The notes: generated by a model from the sequence alone, not told the origin. DNA of 64,000 nt from Perognathus longimembris pacificus (GCF_023159225.1 NC_063164.1:73145300-73209299), one strand, 5' to 3'. Positions 48,030 to 60,014 are shown, counted from the stretch's first letter. Made by a program: numbers and translations.

Positions 48030-48031
<2 letters not shown>
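46758..48031. other. Unique non-coding DNA
   Basis: Around 47255-47330 (agagacttctgctatcc...cttgaggaaaggagcttgag) there may be an ancient mammalian repeat remnant. No gene found. Confidence 0.45.

Positions 48032-48079
<48 letters not shown>
48032..48079. repeat. (AT)n microsatellite
   Basis: About 24 AT units, able to form a hairpin or cruciform. Confidence 0.96.
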
Positions 48080-48081
<2 letters not shown>

Positions 48082-48374
48082 ACCAAGCAGTAGCACTTGG
48101 TTTTGCAACATACATTCCACCTGCATCCAAATGCTTATTTTCTTTCTACTACAGTATGATCTTCAATAAGGATGAAATTTGAGAAGTCTATTTGTTTCCT
48201 TCTCAGCACTAATCTACTCTCTCTTCTATACATTTGTTCTCTGATACCATCTTTGCCAATACAGTACTGGCTGTATTCAATTATTTATTTCTCAGAAAAG
48301 TCCCTTACTCTCCTCTCCATGCTATATATCCTGGTAATTTAAGCAAATCATAGTAATCTTTTCTTTACCTGAAA

Positions 48375-48475
48375 GGAGCTGTGTGCAGTGCTTTTCAAAC
48401 TTAAAGTCTTGCATGCACACAGATTGCTGCACAGAACCCTCAGACTTGCTAATGCAGTAAATCTGTGATGATGGA
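48375..48475. repeat. Possible hAT (MER5/MER58-type) remnant
   Basis: cagtgcttttcaaactta and later taatgcagtaaatctgtgat resemble the inverted-repeat start and middle of MER5-like elements. Weak. Confidence 0.4.
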
Positions 48476-48551
48476 GTAATGCAATACAAACAAAGTCCTC
48501 CTGTGAATCTTTATCCTGATAAGTAGTGCACTTTTATAACCATTCTTTCAG

Positions 48552-48797
48552 AGTTACAAATGGTGCTGGCAAAACTGGTTCAACACCTGCAACAAACTAA
48601 AACTAGATCCTTTTATATCACCCTGCACCAAAATCAATTCTAAATGGATCAAAGACCTTGAAGTAAAACCAGATCCCTGGAAAACACTACAAGAAGGAAT
48701 AGGAGAAACATTTGGGCTCCTTGGCACAGGAAAAAACTTCCTTAACAATAGTCCAGTAAAGCAACAAATCAAAGAAAGGTTGGACAAAGGGAAACCT
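48552..48797 (+). mobile_element. Orphan internal L1 ORF2 fragment
   Basis: Encodes the ORF2 segment from K-W-C-W-Q-N-W to Q-I-K-E-R-L-D-K, close to that at 9426-9600. It stops abruptly at gacaaaggg without 3' UTR or A-tail and has no recognisable target-site duplication. It abuts a much older L1. Confidence 0.85.
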
Positions 48798-50341
48798 TTT
48801 TCTTTTAATAAAACTATAGCAGAAAAATTGAACAGGATGGAAAAAGAAGAGGTGCAGGAGTACAGGTACAGGAAATAATATTGAATTTAATGTCAATATA
48901 CCTATTAAAGTACCTCTGTAGACCATATGGTAGTTAAAATACAAAAATTACCCAAGAAGGACGTTGAAAGTTAGAAGAGAAAATGGCAAGTTTTTATTAA
49001 GTAAAAAATAATCTAATCCAAACTATGTCAGATATCTCAGGGGAAACACTAGGAAAGAAATAGGTAACAAATATTACTATACCCAGCAAAGCTATCCATT
49101 AAAAAAAATACCTAAGAGATAAATATAGCCTAAAACAATTTATAACCCAGAATTGTAGGCAGCACTTCAAAGAATCAAAAACAGAAACGAAGAAGAAATC
49201 ACACAATGTTAGATCAAGAATAAATTACATGAGAGGACTAGATAAGCAGAGGTAGGATAGAATAAAGCATGTTTACTTCAGTAAACTGGCAACCCTTTCA
49301 TGATTAATAAGGGAGAAAGGAATGAATAAACAAAATTGGAAACCACAAAATTTACAAGGATCAAGTAATAATTTTTAATATAATATCCCTATATGATCAT
49401 GCTTTTACCTCTTCAGTTAAAAGATTCAGACTGACTGATGGATTTTTTTTTAATCTACAAATATTTGCTGACTGCAAGAAAAACCTCACCAGTCAAAAGT
49501 CACTGTTTGAAAAATGAAATGCCCAGTTTTTGGAAACCAACCGCAAGCATTAGTAGCTTTATTCATATATGACAAAGTACATATCAAACCAAAATTAGCC
49601 TGATACAATAAAAAGCACGCTAAATCTTGATAATGGGAATGTTCTTTAAGAAGAATACATGATTATAAGTACAAACGCAGCATAAGTTGTGCACCCAATT
49701 TCATGAAGCAAATACCACTGGGCATAAAAGAATAGACACATGTGGATAATTAATAGTGGAGGAAATCAGTACCCTATTACCATCAACAGATAGGTTTTTC
49801 ATATTAAATATCAAAAAGAAACATCAAGCTGCACCATGCAGCAAATGAATTCACTGGCTATTTACAGAATAATCTATCCAAAAACTCTGGATCACATTTT
49901 CTTTTTAATAACCCATGGATCTTTCTAAGAAAAGAAATCATATTTTAGACCATGAAACAAGTCTTAACAAATGCAAAGTCATAAAAATACTACCTTATGC
50001 CTATTAGTTAAAAATGGATTAAAATTAGAAATATATAGAAAGTAAAAAGTAAAAACAATTACTAAAACAAGGAGATTGAAAGTTACAAATTTGGATCATT
50101 GAAGATATCGGGGAAGACATTGATAATTCTAAAATAATGCAGTTTATTAAAACTCTTTAGATACAGAAATGACAGTTCTAATAGCAAAATTTATAGCATC
50201 TATTTGTGCATTAAAATAATAAAGTCTCAAGCAAATAACTTACCAAATACATCTGAAAGTATTAGAGAAACAAGATCAAGCTGAACCAAAAATTAATAGA
50301 AGTAAATGAAAAAGTATACAACATAAAATAATGGCATAGAG

Positions 50342-50452
50342 GGAGGGGGTATGAGGGACAAGGTAACAAACAGTACAAGAAATGTATCCAATGCCTAACT
50401 TATGAAACTGTAACCTCTCTGTACATCAGTTTGATAATAAATTTTTTTTAAA
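50342..50452 (+). mobile_element. 111-bp L1 3'-end insertion with 17-bp TSD
   Basis: Starts inside the G-rich tract (ggagggggtatgagggac) and ends catcagtttgataataaatt plus T/A-rich tail. The flanks aaaataatggcatagag at 50325-50341 and 50453-50469 are identical. Confidence 0.95.
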
Positions 50453-50524
50453 AAAATAATGGCATAGAGAATAAAAAAATCAGTAAAATAGTTTTTTTTA
50501 AATAAGAAAAATTGGCAAGTCCTT

Positions 50525-51866
50525 TAAAAAATTATTTATTTATTGTCAAAGTGATGTACAGAGGCAGTGGGTACATTTCTTGTACAACTGGTTACCTCCT
50601 CCCTTCCCTTTCCCTCTGCCAGCCATGAGTTGTTCAGTTGCTTTACACCAAATGGTTTTGTCAGTACGGCTTTTGGAGTCGTTTATCTTTTTATCCTTTG
50701 TCTCTTGATTTTGATATTCTTTTTCCCTTCCTTAGTTCTAATACAAGTATATACAGTATCCAGGGTACTCAGATGAGATACAGTGATTGTGCAGGCACAA
50801 CCACAGGAAGGGAATACAAGAAGAAGAAAGAACAACAACAAAAGTTACGGTTTCACATGGTATGCTGAAAATCATTGCAACAGTGATATCACACTCCTTT
50901 CCATAACATGGAGTTCATTTCACTTAACATCATTTTATGTGTTCATAAGGGCATAGCTATTGGGGTCTTGTGATCCTCTGGTATGACTAGCATAAACGTA
51001 CTAAATATTCCTTATGAAGGAAACCATAGAGTCAATGTTTGTTTGCGTCTGGCTCACTTCACTTAGTATTATTTTTTCCAAATTGCTCCATTTTCTTACG
51101 AATGGGACAATGTCATTCTTTCTAATAGAGGCATAAAATTCCATTGTGTATATGTACCACATTTTCCTGATCCACTTGTCTACTGAGAGGCATCTGGATT
51201 GGTTCCATATTTTAGTAAAGACAAATTGTGCTGTGATGAACATTGTTGTGCTGGTAGCTTTAGTGTGTTCTTGCTTGTCATCTTTGGGTAGATTCCCAAA
51301 AGTGGGGCTGCTGGGTCGTAGGGGAGCTCTATGTTTAACCTTCTGAGGAACCTCCATACTGCTTTCCAGATTGGCCGAACAGGTTTACATTCCCATCACC
51401 AATGTAGTAGGGTTCCCTATTCGCCACATCCCCTCCAGCATTTGTTATTGTTAGTTTTCCTGATAATGGACATTTATACTCGGGTGAGGTCAAATTTCAT
51501 TGTTTTGATTTGCATTTCTTTTATGGCCAGTGATGTGGAGCACTTCTTCATGTCTCTCTTGGACATTCTCATTTCCTCTTCAGAGAAGTCTCTTTTTAGG
51601 TCTTTAGCCCAGTTGTTGAGGGGGCTGTTGGTTCTTTGAGGATTTTCTTTGGAGGAATTTAATTTTTTAGTTATTCATTTATTTTAGATACAAGGTCTTT
51701 GTCCATTGTACGGCCAGTAAAGATCTCCCAATCTGTGGGCTTTCTGTTTATCTTGCAAGCTCTGTCCTTTGCCCTGCAAAAGCTCTGCAGTTTGATGCAG
51801 TCCCATTTGTCCAACCTTTCTTTGATTTGTTGCATTTCTGTGCCTTTATTATGGAGGTTTCATCCT
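50525..51866 (-). mobile_element. 5'-truncated L1 (ORF2 end and 3' UTR)
   Basis: Minus-strand reading starts at ORF2 near ...cataataaaggcacagaaat (51866), runs through the Cys-rich region (about 51500-51300) to the end of ORF2 near 51000, then a 3' UTR to 50525. The flanks attggcaagtcctttaa and attgtcgagattttaa may be a decayed target-site duplication. Stops and frameshifts present. It splits the ancient L1. Confidence 0.9.
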
Positions 51867-52937
51867 GTGAAGATTGTCGAGATTTTAACCAAACTAACCA
51901 AACAAAAAGAAGAAATCAATAAAATATAGAAATGAAAAGTGGTATCTTACAACAGATATCAAAACAATCCCTTCTTTCATTAAAGTATATTTTGAACACT
52001 TATATTCCTGTTGATTGGAATATTTTGAAAAGTTGATTGGTTTCTATACATTTATGACATACCAAGATTGAGCCAAGAGAATATCAACAACATAAACAGC
52101 TCTATAATTAGCAATGAAATGAGAGCAACAATAGTCTCACAACATTGAAATGTCAGTGAGTAGATTCACTGTTGAAAGTGCAAAGTTAGATTCACTATTG
52201 AATCCTTTAAGACTTTTGAAGAAGAATACCAATGTTCTAACTATTTCATAAAAGAAAAAGTTAAGAAGTATAACCATATGCATTCTACAAGGCCAGTATT
52301 ACCTTCAGGTCAAAACTGAAAAATGATTCAAGTGAAAAATAAAACTATATAACAATTTTCTTGACAAAACTAAACATATCTTCATAATGAAAACCTGAAG
52401 AAAGCATGAATGAAAGTATCATACCTAAACAAAATCAAAGTTATATATTATAAATCTATAGCTAATATTATGATCAATGGACAAAAATTTGTAAATATTT
52501 TCTCTAAAAAATCATGAATGAGACAAGGGTGTACTCTTTTCTAATATAGTACTCTTTTCTAATTTAGTGCTTAAGCTCTTAGTAGATGACAAGATGGGGA
52601 AAATAAAAGGGATGTAAGAAGTACATCGTCTGTATTTACAGAATGGGTGGTCCTATACTTAAAAGACCCTAAAGACTCTACCAAAACACACTTAAAGCTG
52701 TAAAAAATAATTTCAATAACCCTGGTGTGTAAAAAAAAGTCAACATAGAAATGTCAATATCTAGTAATGAACACACTAAGAATAAAATGTGGAAAGCAAT
52801 TTCATTTTCAATAGTGTCACAAATGTGCAATATGCATAGTCCTGTGCAATATGCTATAGAGTCCTATAAAATATTGAATATGACTTGTTTTTCCTGTGGA
52901 AATGAGTAAAATATAATATGTAGTTAGTATGTTAAGC

Positions 52938-53165
52938 TGAGTGCTGGTGCCTCATGTTGGTAATCCTAGTTACTCAGGAGGCTGAGATCTGAGGGTTGTG
53001 GTATAAAGCCAGCCCTGCCAGGAAAGTCTGTGAGACTTTTATCTCCAACTAACTGCCAGAAAACCAAGAGTGGAGCTGTGGCTCACAGTGGAATAACAGT
53101 AGCCTTGAGCAAAAGAGCTCAGGGACAGCTCCTGAGCCCTGAATTGAGGCCCTATGACCCCCCAC
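52938..53165 (+). mobile_element. Composite B1 + Geo-type SINE
   Basis: B1-like left half (taatcctagttactcaggag, gctgagatctgagg) is joined through tttatctccaactaac to the Geo-type right half (gagctgtggctcacagtgga, gccttgagcaaaagagctca, gggacagc). The tail is C/A-rich. Confidence 0.82.
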
Positions 53166-54219
53166 CCCCAAGTATCTTAAAGCTGAATAATGGATACAAA
53201 TAGCTTAGCAAAATAAATGATCAATCATGGTTAACATTAAAACGCCCTAGATGAAGTGTTTCCTGATCAACATTTGATGACAATAGAAAAGGAATGCTTA
53301 TCCTTAACATGTGATTCAGGTAACAAGATAGATGGTATAGTTAAGGAAGACAAGAACAATGATGCTATGCTATCAGTGATGACTGCACATTTTCTCCCCT
53401 GTTCTGCTTTGTGACCTAAATATTTTATAATATATGTGTTTTCAACTAAGAGACTAAATTTGTGGGATGGTTTTTTCTTTAAAAGTCATCATAATGTGTA
53501 TTTGTATGACAGACTTTCAGATAGGTTTGAATGCTTTCATTATTAAGTTCAAGTTAATGGAACATTAATTAAAAGTATTTCCTCTGACTATTAGCCAAGA
53601 GACTAATTCTTGATGCAGATGATTATTATATTTTTCCTGATAGAGCAAACCTTTGCTGCAGTGGCTTTGATGTGATTCCATTAGATTTTTGCATAATTGA
53701 TTCTAATTTCTTCTTTCTTATCCAAAAAAAAACCACAAAGACTTTTGATCAAAGTTAATTTGTGTGTTGGCAGGTAAGGCATTTTTTCTTGACATTTAAT
53801 TGGTGTTTAATCAAGTGAAGGAAAAGAAATCTTGTGGTAGAATGAGTTTGGTGCACCAAAAATTCAAGATTATTTTTGTTGATGTAATATTTTTCCATGT
53901 ATTTTAATTTAGATTTATAGGTATTCACTTTTATTCTTAAAATGAAAGGTAGCCTTTTTCTGTGTTTAGGAGATTAACAAGCATAAACATATTATGAAAC
54001 TACCTGGCCCAAATTTATCAGTTCATTGAAATAGAATCATTCTACATTTAATTCATCTTGAAATTTGCCTTTCATCTCTGTCCATATTGCCCCATTAAAT
54101 TAAATAGGCTTCAAGTTACACACCAAAATTTCCGCTTTAATGAGTTGTTAAAAATATGTTTGCTATGTTATTTATCAGAAGCTCCAAAATTTTGTGTGTG
54201 AACAGAGTTGAAACTATAA
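53166..54219. other. Unique non-coding DNA
   Basis: No gene or repeat recognised. Confidence 0.5.
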
Positions 54220-54260
54220 AACCCTCTCTCTCTCTCACACACACACACACAAACACACAG
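54220..54260. repeat. (CT)n(CA)n simple repeat
   Basis: Compound dinucleotide run just before an L1 3' end. Confidence 0.9.
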
Positions 54261-54282
54261 AGAACTTCTTTCATTATTATTA

Positions 54283-54677
54283 TTTATTTATTGTCAAAGT
54301 GATATTCAGAGGGGTTACGGTTTCATATATAAGGTACATTTCTTGTATAACTTGTTACCTCTTCCTCATTTCCCTCCTCCCCCATCTCCCTTTCTCTGTC
54401 CTCCTCATGGGTTTTTCAGTTGGTTTACACCAAATAGTTTTGTCAGTATTGCTTTTGGAGTCATTTGTGTTTTTATCCTTTGTCTCTTGATTTTGATATT
54501 CCTTTTCCCTTCCCTAGTTCTAATACAAGTATATACAGTATCCAGGGTATTCAGATGAGATACAGTGATAGTGTGGGCACAACCACAGGAAGGGGATACA
54601 AGAGAAAGAATAACAACAAAAAAGTTATGGTTTCACGTGGTATGTTGAAAATGATTACAACAGTGATATAACACTCC
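54283..54677 (-). mobile_element. L1 3' UTR fragment
   Basis: tatttatttattgtcaaagt to cagtgatataacactcc is the reverse of most of the long-form 3' UTR. It is close to the end at 50525-50900 (shared atacaagtatatacagtatc). Confidence 0.9.
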
Positions 54678-55251
54678 ACAATAGCTTCTTCTACTATGAA
54701 CTTACCCTCTGTAGCTCAAGAAAATGAGGAAGTATCTTGCAAACTGCATGCCTCGTGAGAGCTGGTGCTCATGTAGTATATTTCTAGCATTTATTGTATT
54801 GATTAGAGAACACAATTTATCTGATTTTTCTCTCTAGATTCGTATAAACCCTTTAAATTTTTTTTCTGATTCTTCTTGTCAGCACTCATAGTGTTTTATT
54901 TTAGAGGCTGGCAGCGCACTTCCATTGTTGAATCTGATGTGTATGTGTTTAGTTTAGAGATATTACTCAGAGCTAGAAATGTTTTATCTTTTTAATGACA
55001 TTCCTTGTCTTCATTAGAACAAAGGCACATTTTCCTAAATACTTTGATATTTTTTTCACTGGAATGACAATATATTTTAATGAATTGCTTAGGAAAATCA
55101 TTGCAAAGAACACTGTCTGCTGTTATCATTGGTTACAACACGTTGATGTCATCCAGTCTGTCACTAGGGTGGATGGACAGTTAATATCTCATGCTTTTCG
55201 GTTTAAGATATACACAGAATTAAAACACTGCTTAAGAACTTACCTCAAGTG
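54678..55251. other. Unique non-coding DNA
   Basis: The frame at 54995-55252 shows no family resemblance. Confidence 0.5.
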
Positions 55252-55292
55252 ATTGTGTGTGTGTGTTTGTGTGTGTGTATATGTGTGTTTAT
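55252..55292. repeat. TG-rich simple repeat
   Basis: Interrupted (TG)n with TTTG and TATA steps. Confidence 0.85.
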
Positions 55293-55624
55293 TTCTGTAA
55301 GTATCAGTATTTTGATTAAAAATAATTAAAAATTTCCAAGTTTGATTCCTGCATCCTCCTAGTAACACAATAAGAAAAAATATATACCTATGAGTTTTGT
55401 TCACTGAACCATTCCAGAATTATCCACTAAGAGCATATAAAGTAATTAGGAGATTTTGTCAATTTGTATGTGATTTTCTCTATGCCTCTTCACTTCCTAA
55501 GTTTTTGTTTTTTAAGACATTCTATCCTGCCTTCCTCTCCTTTTATTTTTATTTTCGACATACCCTCCCATCTACAGGTGTGAGCCTTAGAAGTTTTAAC
55601 TTGATGTTAACATATCACTCCTTG

Positions 55625-56740
55625 AAATCACAAAGAACTCCTCAACAAAAGGGCTAAAGACCTAAAAAGAGACTTTTTTGAAGAGGAAATGAGAATGGCC
55701 AACAGACACATGAATTGCTCTATATCACTGTCCATAAAAGAAATGTAAATCAAAACAATACTGAGATTCCACCTCACTCCAGTAAGAATGTCCATTATCA
55801 AGAAAACTAATAATAACAAATGCTGGAGGGGATGTGGTCAAAAGGGAACCCTACTACATTGTTGGTAGGAATGTAAACTTGTTCAACCACTCTGGAAAGC
55901 AGTATGGAAGGCTAAATATAGAGATCCCCTACAACTCAGCATCCTCACATTTGGGCATCTACCCAAAAGATTACAAGCAAGACCACACTAAAGCCACTAG
56001 CACAATTATGTTCATCACAGCACAATTTGTCATTGCTAAAATATGGAACCAACCCAGATGCCCCTCAGTAGATGAGTGGATCAAGAAAATGTGGCACATA
56101 TACACAACGGAATTCTATGTCTCTATCAGAGAAAAGGACCCTGCCCCATTCATACGGAAATGGGAGGACCTGGAAAAATAATACTAAGTGAAGTGAGAGA
56201 CAGACCCAAAGAAACATGCACTCTATGATTTCCCTCATATGGAATGATTAGTGCATGTCTAGGATAGTCTTAGCAAAAGATCACAATAGCTCAATAGCTA
56301 TGCCTGTATGAACACATAAGATGATGCTAAGTGAAATGAACTCCAAGTTATGGAAACAAATGGTTTATCACTGTTGTTATTTTCAACATGCCATATGAAA
56401 ACATACCTTTTTGTTCTTTCTCTCATATTCCCTTCCCATGCTTTTACCCTCACTATCACTCTTAACTGATCTTAGTACCCTGGATATTGTATGTGCCTGT
56501 ATTGGAACTACAGAAGGGAAAGGGAATACCACAATTGAGAGACAAAGGATAAAAAGAAAAACCATTGCAATAGAAATACTTACAAAACCATTTGGTATAA
56601 ATTACTATACAACTCATGGGGGGATGAGGAGTGGGGAGCTAGGGGGAAAATGAGTGAGGAGGTAACAAATGGGATAAGAAATGTACTCACTGACTTACAT
56701 ATAAAACTGTAACCCCTATGTACTTCAATATGTACTACAA
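55625..56740 (+). mobile_element. 5'-truncated L1 (ORF2 C-terminus and 3' UTR)
   Basis: Begins in ORF2 (caacaaaagggctaaagacc), passes the Cys-rich region [15 protein letters not shown] (about 55820-55870 by frame), ends ORF2 near 56190-56250 and has a long-form 3' UTR to gtactacaataagga. The 55834-56181 frame is the longest intact ORF2 tail of this L1 type in the window. The tail has become a GAA repeat. Part of a duplication (aaagaact) may be present on both sides. Confidence 0.92.
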
Positions 56741-56838
56741 TAAGGAAGAAGAAGAAGAAGAAGAAGAAGAAGAAGAAGAAGAAGAAGAAGAAGAAGAAGA
56801 AGAAAGAGAGAAAGAAAGCGAAAGAAAGAAAGAAAGAA
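56741..56838 (+). repeat. (GAA)n/(GAAA)n repeat grown from an L1 A-tail
   Basis: About 20 GAA units followed by GAAA/GAGA units directly attached to the 3' end of the L1 at 55625. An all-purine tract of about 100 bases. Confidence 0.95.
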
Positions 56839-57489
56839 CTTACATTATGTAGAAAGTTTTTAAGAAACAGATTAGTGAATATTTCTAAAACAATCTACAT
56901 ATGCACCCAGGATAGCCTTCTTTTCAGGAGCTTTGTCAAGGATTTTCTTCAGAACCTTTCAGTGTCCACTGGAGAAAATGGATTACTCCAAGTGTCATTT
57001 GCCTTCTGATTAGCAATAGTATAGAGATTATTCCTTTGATTTAAAGTCTTTGTTGGTTAATTTAGACAGGTTTTTAGGTTTAAATTTTAATGAAAATTGA
57101 ATACAATTGACTAAAAGCCCCTTTGGTCATATGTTTTATATTTGTACAAATTGTTAAGCTTTACATAACTTCATATTACTATTCTAAACAGTCTTGAATT
57201 TCTTTTATATATTCCTTAATGGTGCAACTCTGTTTTAATTAATTTTGCCTTGGTCCTTTCCTTGCTTTTCTCCAGATCTATGGGATCTAAGAGTGTCATA
57301 ATTGTAATCAACAATAGAATTCAGGATAGACTGGCTAAATTAGTGATTGCCTTTTTAGTTGCAGAAGAACTACTCATCTCTTTGTCCCTTTTCCTACCAC
57401 TAATAGTCTTCATTTTCCTTTCATATCTGCTTTTTGTTTTACCTTTTCTATCTGGAAATTCTTATATAAGAGAAAATGTGATATTAATT
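56839..57489. other. Unique non-coding DNA
   Basis: The hydrophobic frame at 57250-57492 lacks a family match and runs into old L1 sequence. Confidence 0.45.
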
Positions 57490-57905
57490 TGAGCCTATCT
57501 TATTTTGCTTAAGAAGATCATCTCAAGTTTCATCTATTTTCCTGCAAATGGCAGAATTTCTTTCTTTATTGCTGGCTGAAGATCCGTTGCATGGATAGCC
57601 CATTTTGTCTTTTTTATTAGGAGAAATCAATTGTACAAATGAACTCATAGTGATTATTTGCATATATGTATGTAATGTTCTTTAATGGATGATTCTTTTT
57701 AATTACCTTTCTTCCACTTTTAAAATAATTTTTAGTGAGGTGTATGCTATTTTCATGTATACATATAATGAATGTACTTTTAAAATATTTACCCAATGCC
57801 ATTCTGTCCTTTTCCCCTAGTCTTTCCTTCATCCATTCATCCCTTGATTAATTTCATAATGATTCCATATCATGGGTATTGAGAATACTGCTGTGATTTT
57901 AAGGA
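57490..57905 (-). mobile_element. Old L1 3'-portion remnant
   Basis: gatcatctcaagtttcatct and gcaaatggcagaatttcttt, then (after a less clear stretch) ttcatccattcatcccttga and ccatatcatgggtattgaga are the reverse of the last part of L1 ORF2. Strongly diverged. Confidence 0.65.
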
Positions 57906-58648
57906 GATATAACAAGTGTGGTTATAAAAAAAGAGAATTCGTAAGGACAATCATCTCAATCCTGGACTGCAATTAAATTATGAAGTGTAAGTGTGAATTT
58001 ACTGCTTTGCTATACTGCTTTCTCATAGAAGGTAAAATAAACAATATCACTCAAGGACCAAGTTTTTTAATATTAATAAAGAACTATAAGTTATTTCCAA
58101 GCCTTTCATTTCCTTACAAATGGTACAATATCAGTATTTTTTATGGATAAGTAGATTTCCATTGTGTATATATAACACATTTTCTTGATCCATTCATCTA
58201 CTGAGGTACAACTAGATTGATTCCATATCTTGGCAATAGTAAGCAATACTGAAATGAACGTAATTGTGCTGGTGGCTTTAGTGTACCCTGGCTTGTAGTC
58301 CATTAGATAAATGCCCAGGAATGGAATTACTGGGTCATAGTGGAGCTCTATGTTTATTCCTTTGAGGAATCTGCATACTGCTTTCCAGAGTGGTTGAACC
58401 AGTTTACTTTCCCACCAAAAGTGTAATAGGGTTCCTTTTTGGCCACATCTCCACATTTGTTTTTGTTAGTTTTGATGATTACTGCCATTCTAACTGGAGT
58501 GAGGTAGAATCTCAATGTTGCTTTAATTTGCATTTCTTTTTGGCCAGAGATATTGAACATTTGTTAACATCTATTGGCCATTCATTGTTCTTCCTCTAAG
58601 AAGTCTCTCTTTAATCTTTAGCCCATTTATTGATTGGGTTGTTGAGTT

Positions 58649-58874
58649 GTTTTTTTTTTTTCTTTGTTTTTTTTTTTTTTTTGGCCAGTCCTGCGGCTTG
58701 GACTCAGGGCCTGAGCACTGTCCCTGGCTTCTTTTTGCTCATGGCTAGCACTCTGCCACTTGAGCCACAGCGCCACTTCTGGCCATTTTCTGTATATGTG
58801 GTGCTGGGGAATTGAACCCAGGGCCTCACGTATATGAGGCAGGCACTCTTGCAACTAGGCCATATCCCCATCCC
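58649..58874 (-). mobile_element. Dimeric IDL-Geo-type SINE inside a twin-primed L1
   Basis: T-rich tail, then ggccagtcctgcggc through to ccatatccccatccc. A perfect 13-bp target-site duplication gggttgttgagtt lies at 58636-58648 and 58875-58887. Confidence 0.95.
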
Positions 58875-59137
58875 GGGTTGTTGAGTTTTTGATAGTTTAT
58901 TTTTTCTGGGTTAATTTTTTGAGCTCTAAACATATTTTAGATATGAGGCCTCTGTTTGATGCATAGGTAGTGAAGATTTTCTCACATGTGTGGACTTTCT
59001 ACTTAACTTGATTTGGAAAAAATTATAGTAAGCAAAGTAAGCCAGAGCCAAGGAAACATAGGTTGCATGTTTTCCCTCATATGGGGTAACTAGAATGTGC
59101 CTGTAAATGTACAATTAAACACACTGAATGACCTATC

Positions 59138-59200
59138 TTTCTCTCTCTCTCTCTCTCACCCTATCTATCTTTCTATATATGCATATATGCACACACAGTG
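59138..59200. repeat. (TC)n/(TATC)n simple repeat in an L1 3' UTR
   Basis: ctctctctctctctctc followed by TATC and CATA units. It interrupts the 3' UTR of the L1 at 58094. Confidence 0.85.
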
Positions 59201-59779
59201 GAACATGATAAATTATACAGGACTCTAGACATTAACATACAAATGCCAAAGGAGAATATTCAAAGGAATGGTGGTTAAAGTTTCAATAGTTATATACAGA
59301 TCATATAAAATAATATTCTATGAAATGAACTCCAAGAAAAGGAAATAAGAGTCATTTTAAGTTGCTGTTTTTGTTCTTTTATTCTTTTGTCTTGTTTGTT
59401 TGTATTTGGGAGGGGACACATGAAAGGTGAAACAGTGATGAACAATACAACTGTGATAATCACAAGATACTATGTGGGAAATTAACTGGATATCTTATGG
59501 ATGGGTACAGGAGGGAAAGACTGGGAGATAGTGAAATAAGGGGAGATGTGGTAGATAAGGAATTGTACTCATACTCATTACTTGGCTTATATAACTGTAA
59601 CTCCTTTGTATATCAACTCTACAATAAAAACTAACAATAAGTTAGAAGCTGTTAGTTAATAAGTAGGTGATTTAATAGTGAATGAGCTTTTGACTTCTTT
59701 CCAAGAAAAAATGAAAGGTTTTAAGAATTATAGTTCCCATCCTCATGAGCAATCAAGTATATAAAAGTGAATAAGCAGC

Positions 59780-59985
59780 AGGTGCTGGGGATAGCACCTC
59801 TAATCCTAGCTACTCAGGGTGTGGGATCCAATGCACAAGACTCATCTCTAAATAACCAGAAAAGAACCAAATGTAAAAACATGGCTCAAGTAGTACAGTA
59901 CCAGCCAAGAGAAAAATGGATGAGCAAGAGCATGAAGCCCGGAATTCAAGTACCAGAACAAGGTAAATAATCAAGGAACAACAAA
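59780..59985 (+). mobile_element. Composite B1 + Geo-type SINE, decayed
   Basis: B1-like start (aggtgctggggatagcacct, taatcctagctactcaggg) and Geo-type right half (acatggctcaagtagtacag, ccagccaagagaaaaatgg). The junction is shortened. Confidence 0.65.
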
Positions 59986-60014
59986 AGGTAGGTTTTCCTC
60001 AAAAGTAATTTGAC

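Larger units (their letters stand above)
48830..52890 (+). mobile_element. Ancient L1 (L1M/HAL1-like), interrupted by younger L1s
   Basis: Decayed L1 in sense order. An ORF1/5' part lies near 48830-49250 (tactatacccagcaaagc, tttataacccagaattgt). ORF2 endonuclease is at about 49560-50060 (accactgggcataaaaga, ttagaccatgaaacaagtct, then cttaacaaatgcaaag). ORF2 reverse transcriptase is at about 51880-52890 (aaccaaactaaccaaacaaa, ctatagctaatattatgatc, atacttaaaagaccctaaag). Stops are frequent. Younger L1 insertions at 50342-50452 and 50525-51866 divide it. The interval 49250-49560 is less certain. Confidence 0.75.
58094..59636 (+). mobile_element. L1 with inverted 5' half (second twin-priming case)
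   Basis: 58094-59015 is ORF2 in reverse (minus strand), from about T-H-V-R-K-S near 58985 to V-P-F-V-R-K near 58110. 59016-59636 is the plus-strand continuation from the very next ORF2 position (ttggaaaaaattatagtaag) through a divergent 3' UTR to caactctacaataaaaacta. The two halves meet in a shared ttggaaa. The flanks ataagtta at 58086-58093 and 59637-59644 may be the target-site duplication. A SINE interrupts the inverted half at 58649-58874. Confidence 0.85.

Noticed and set aside
58106..58456. Good minus-strand frame opposite in direction to the L1 3' end at 59000-59636, considered as a separate L1
   Set aside because: Its end meets the sense part at the same ORF2 position and candidate duplications flank the whole, so one twin-primed element explains both parts better.
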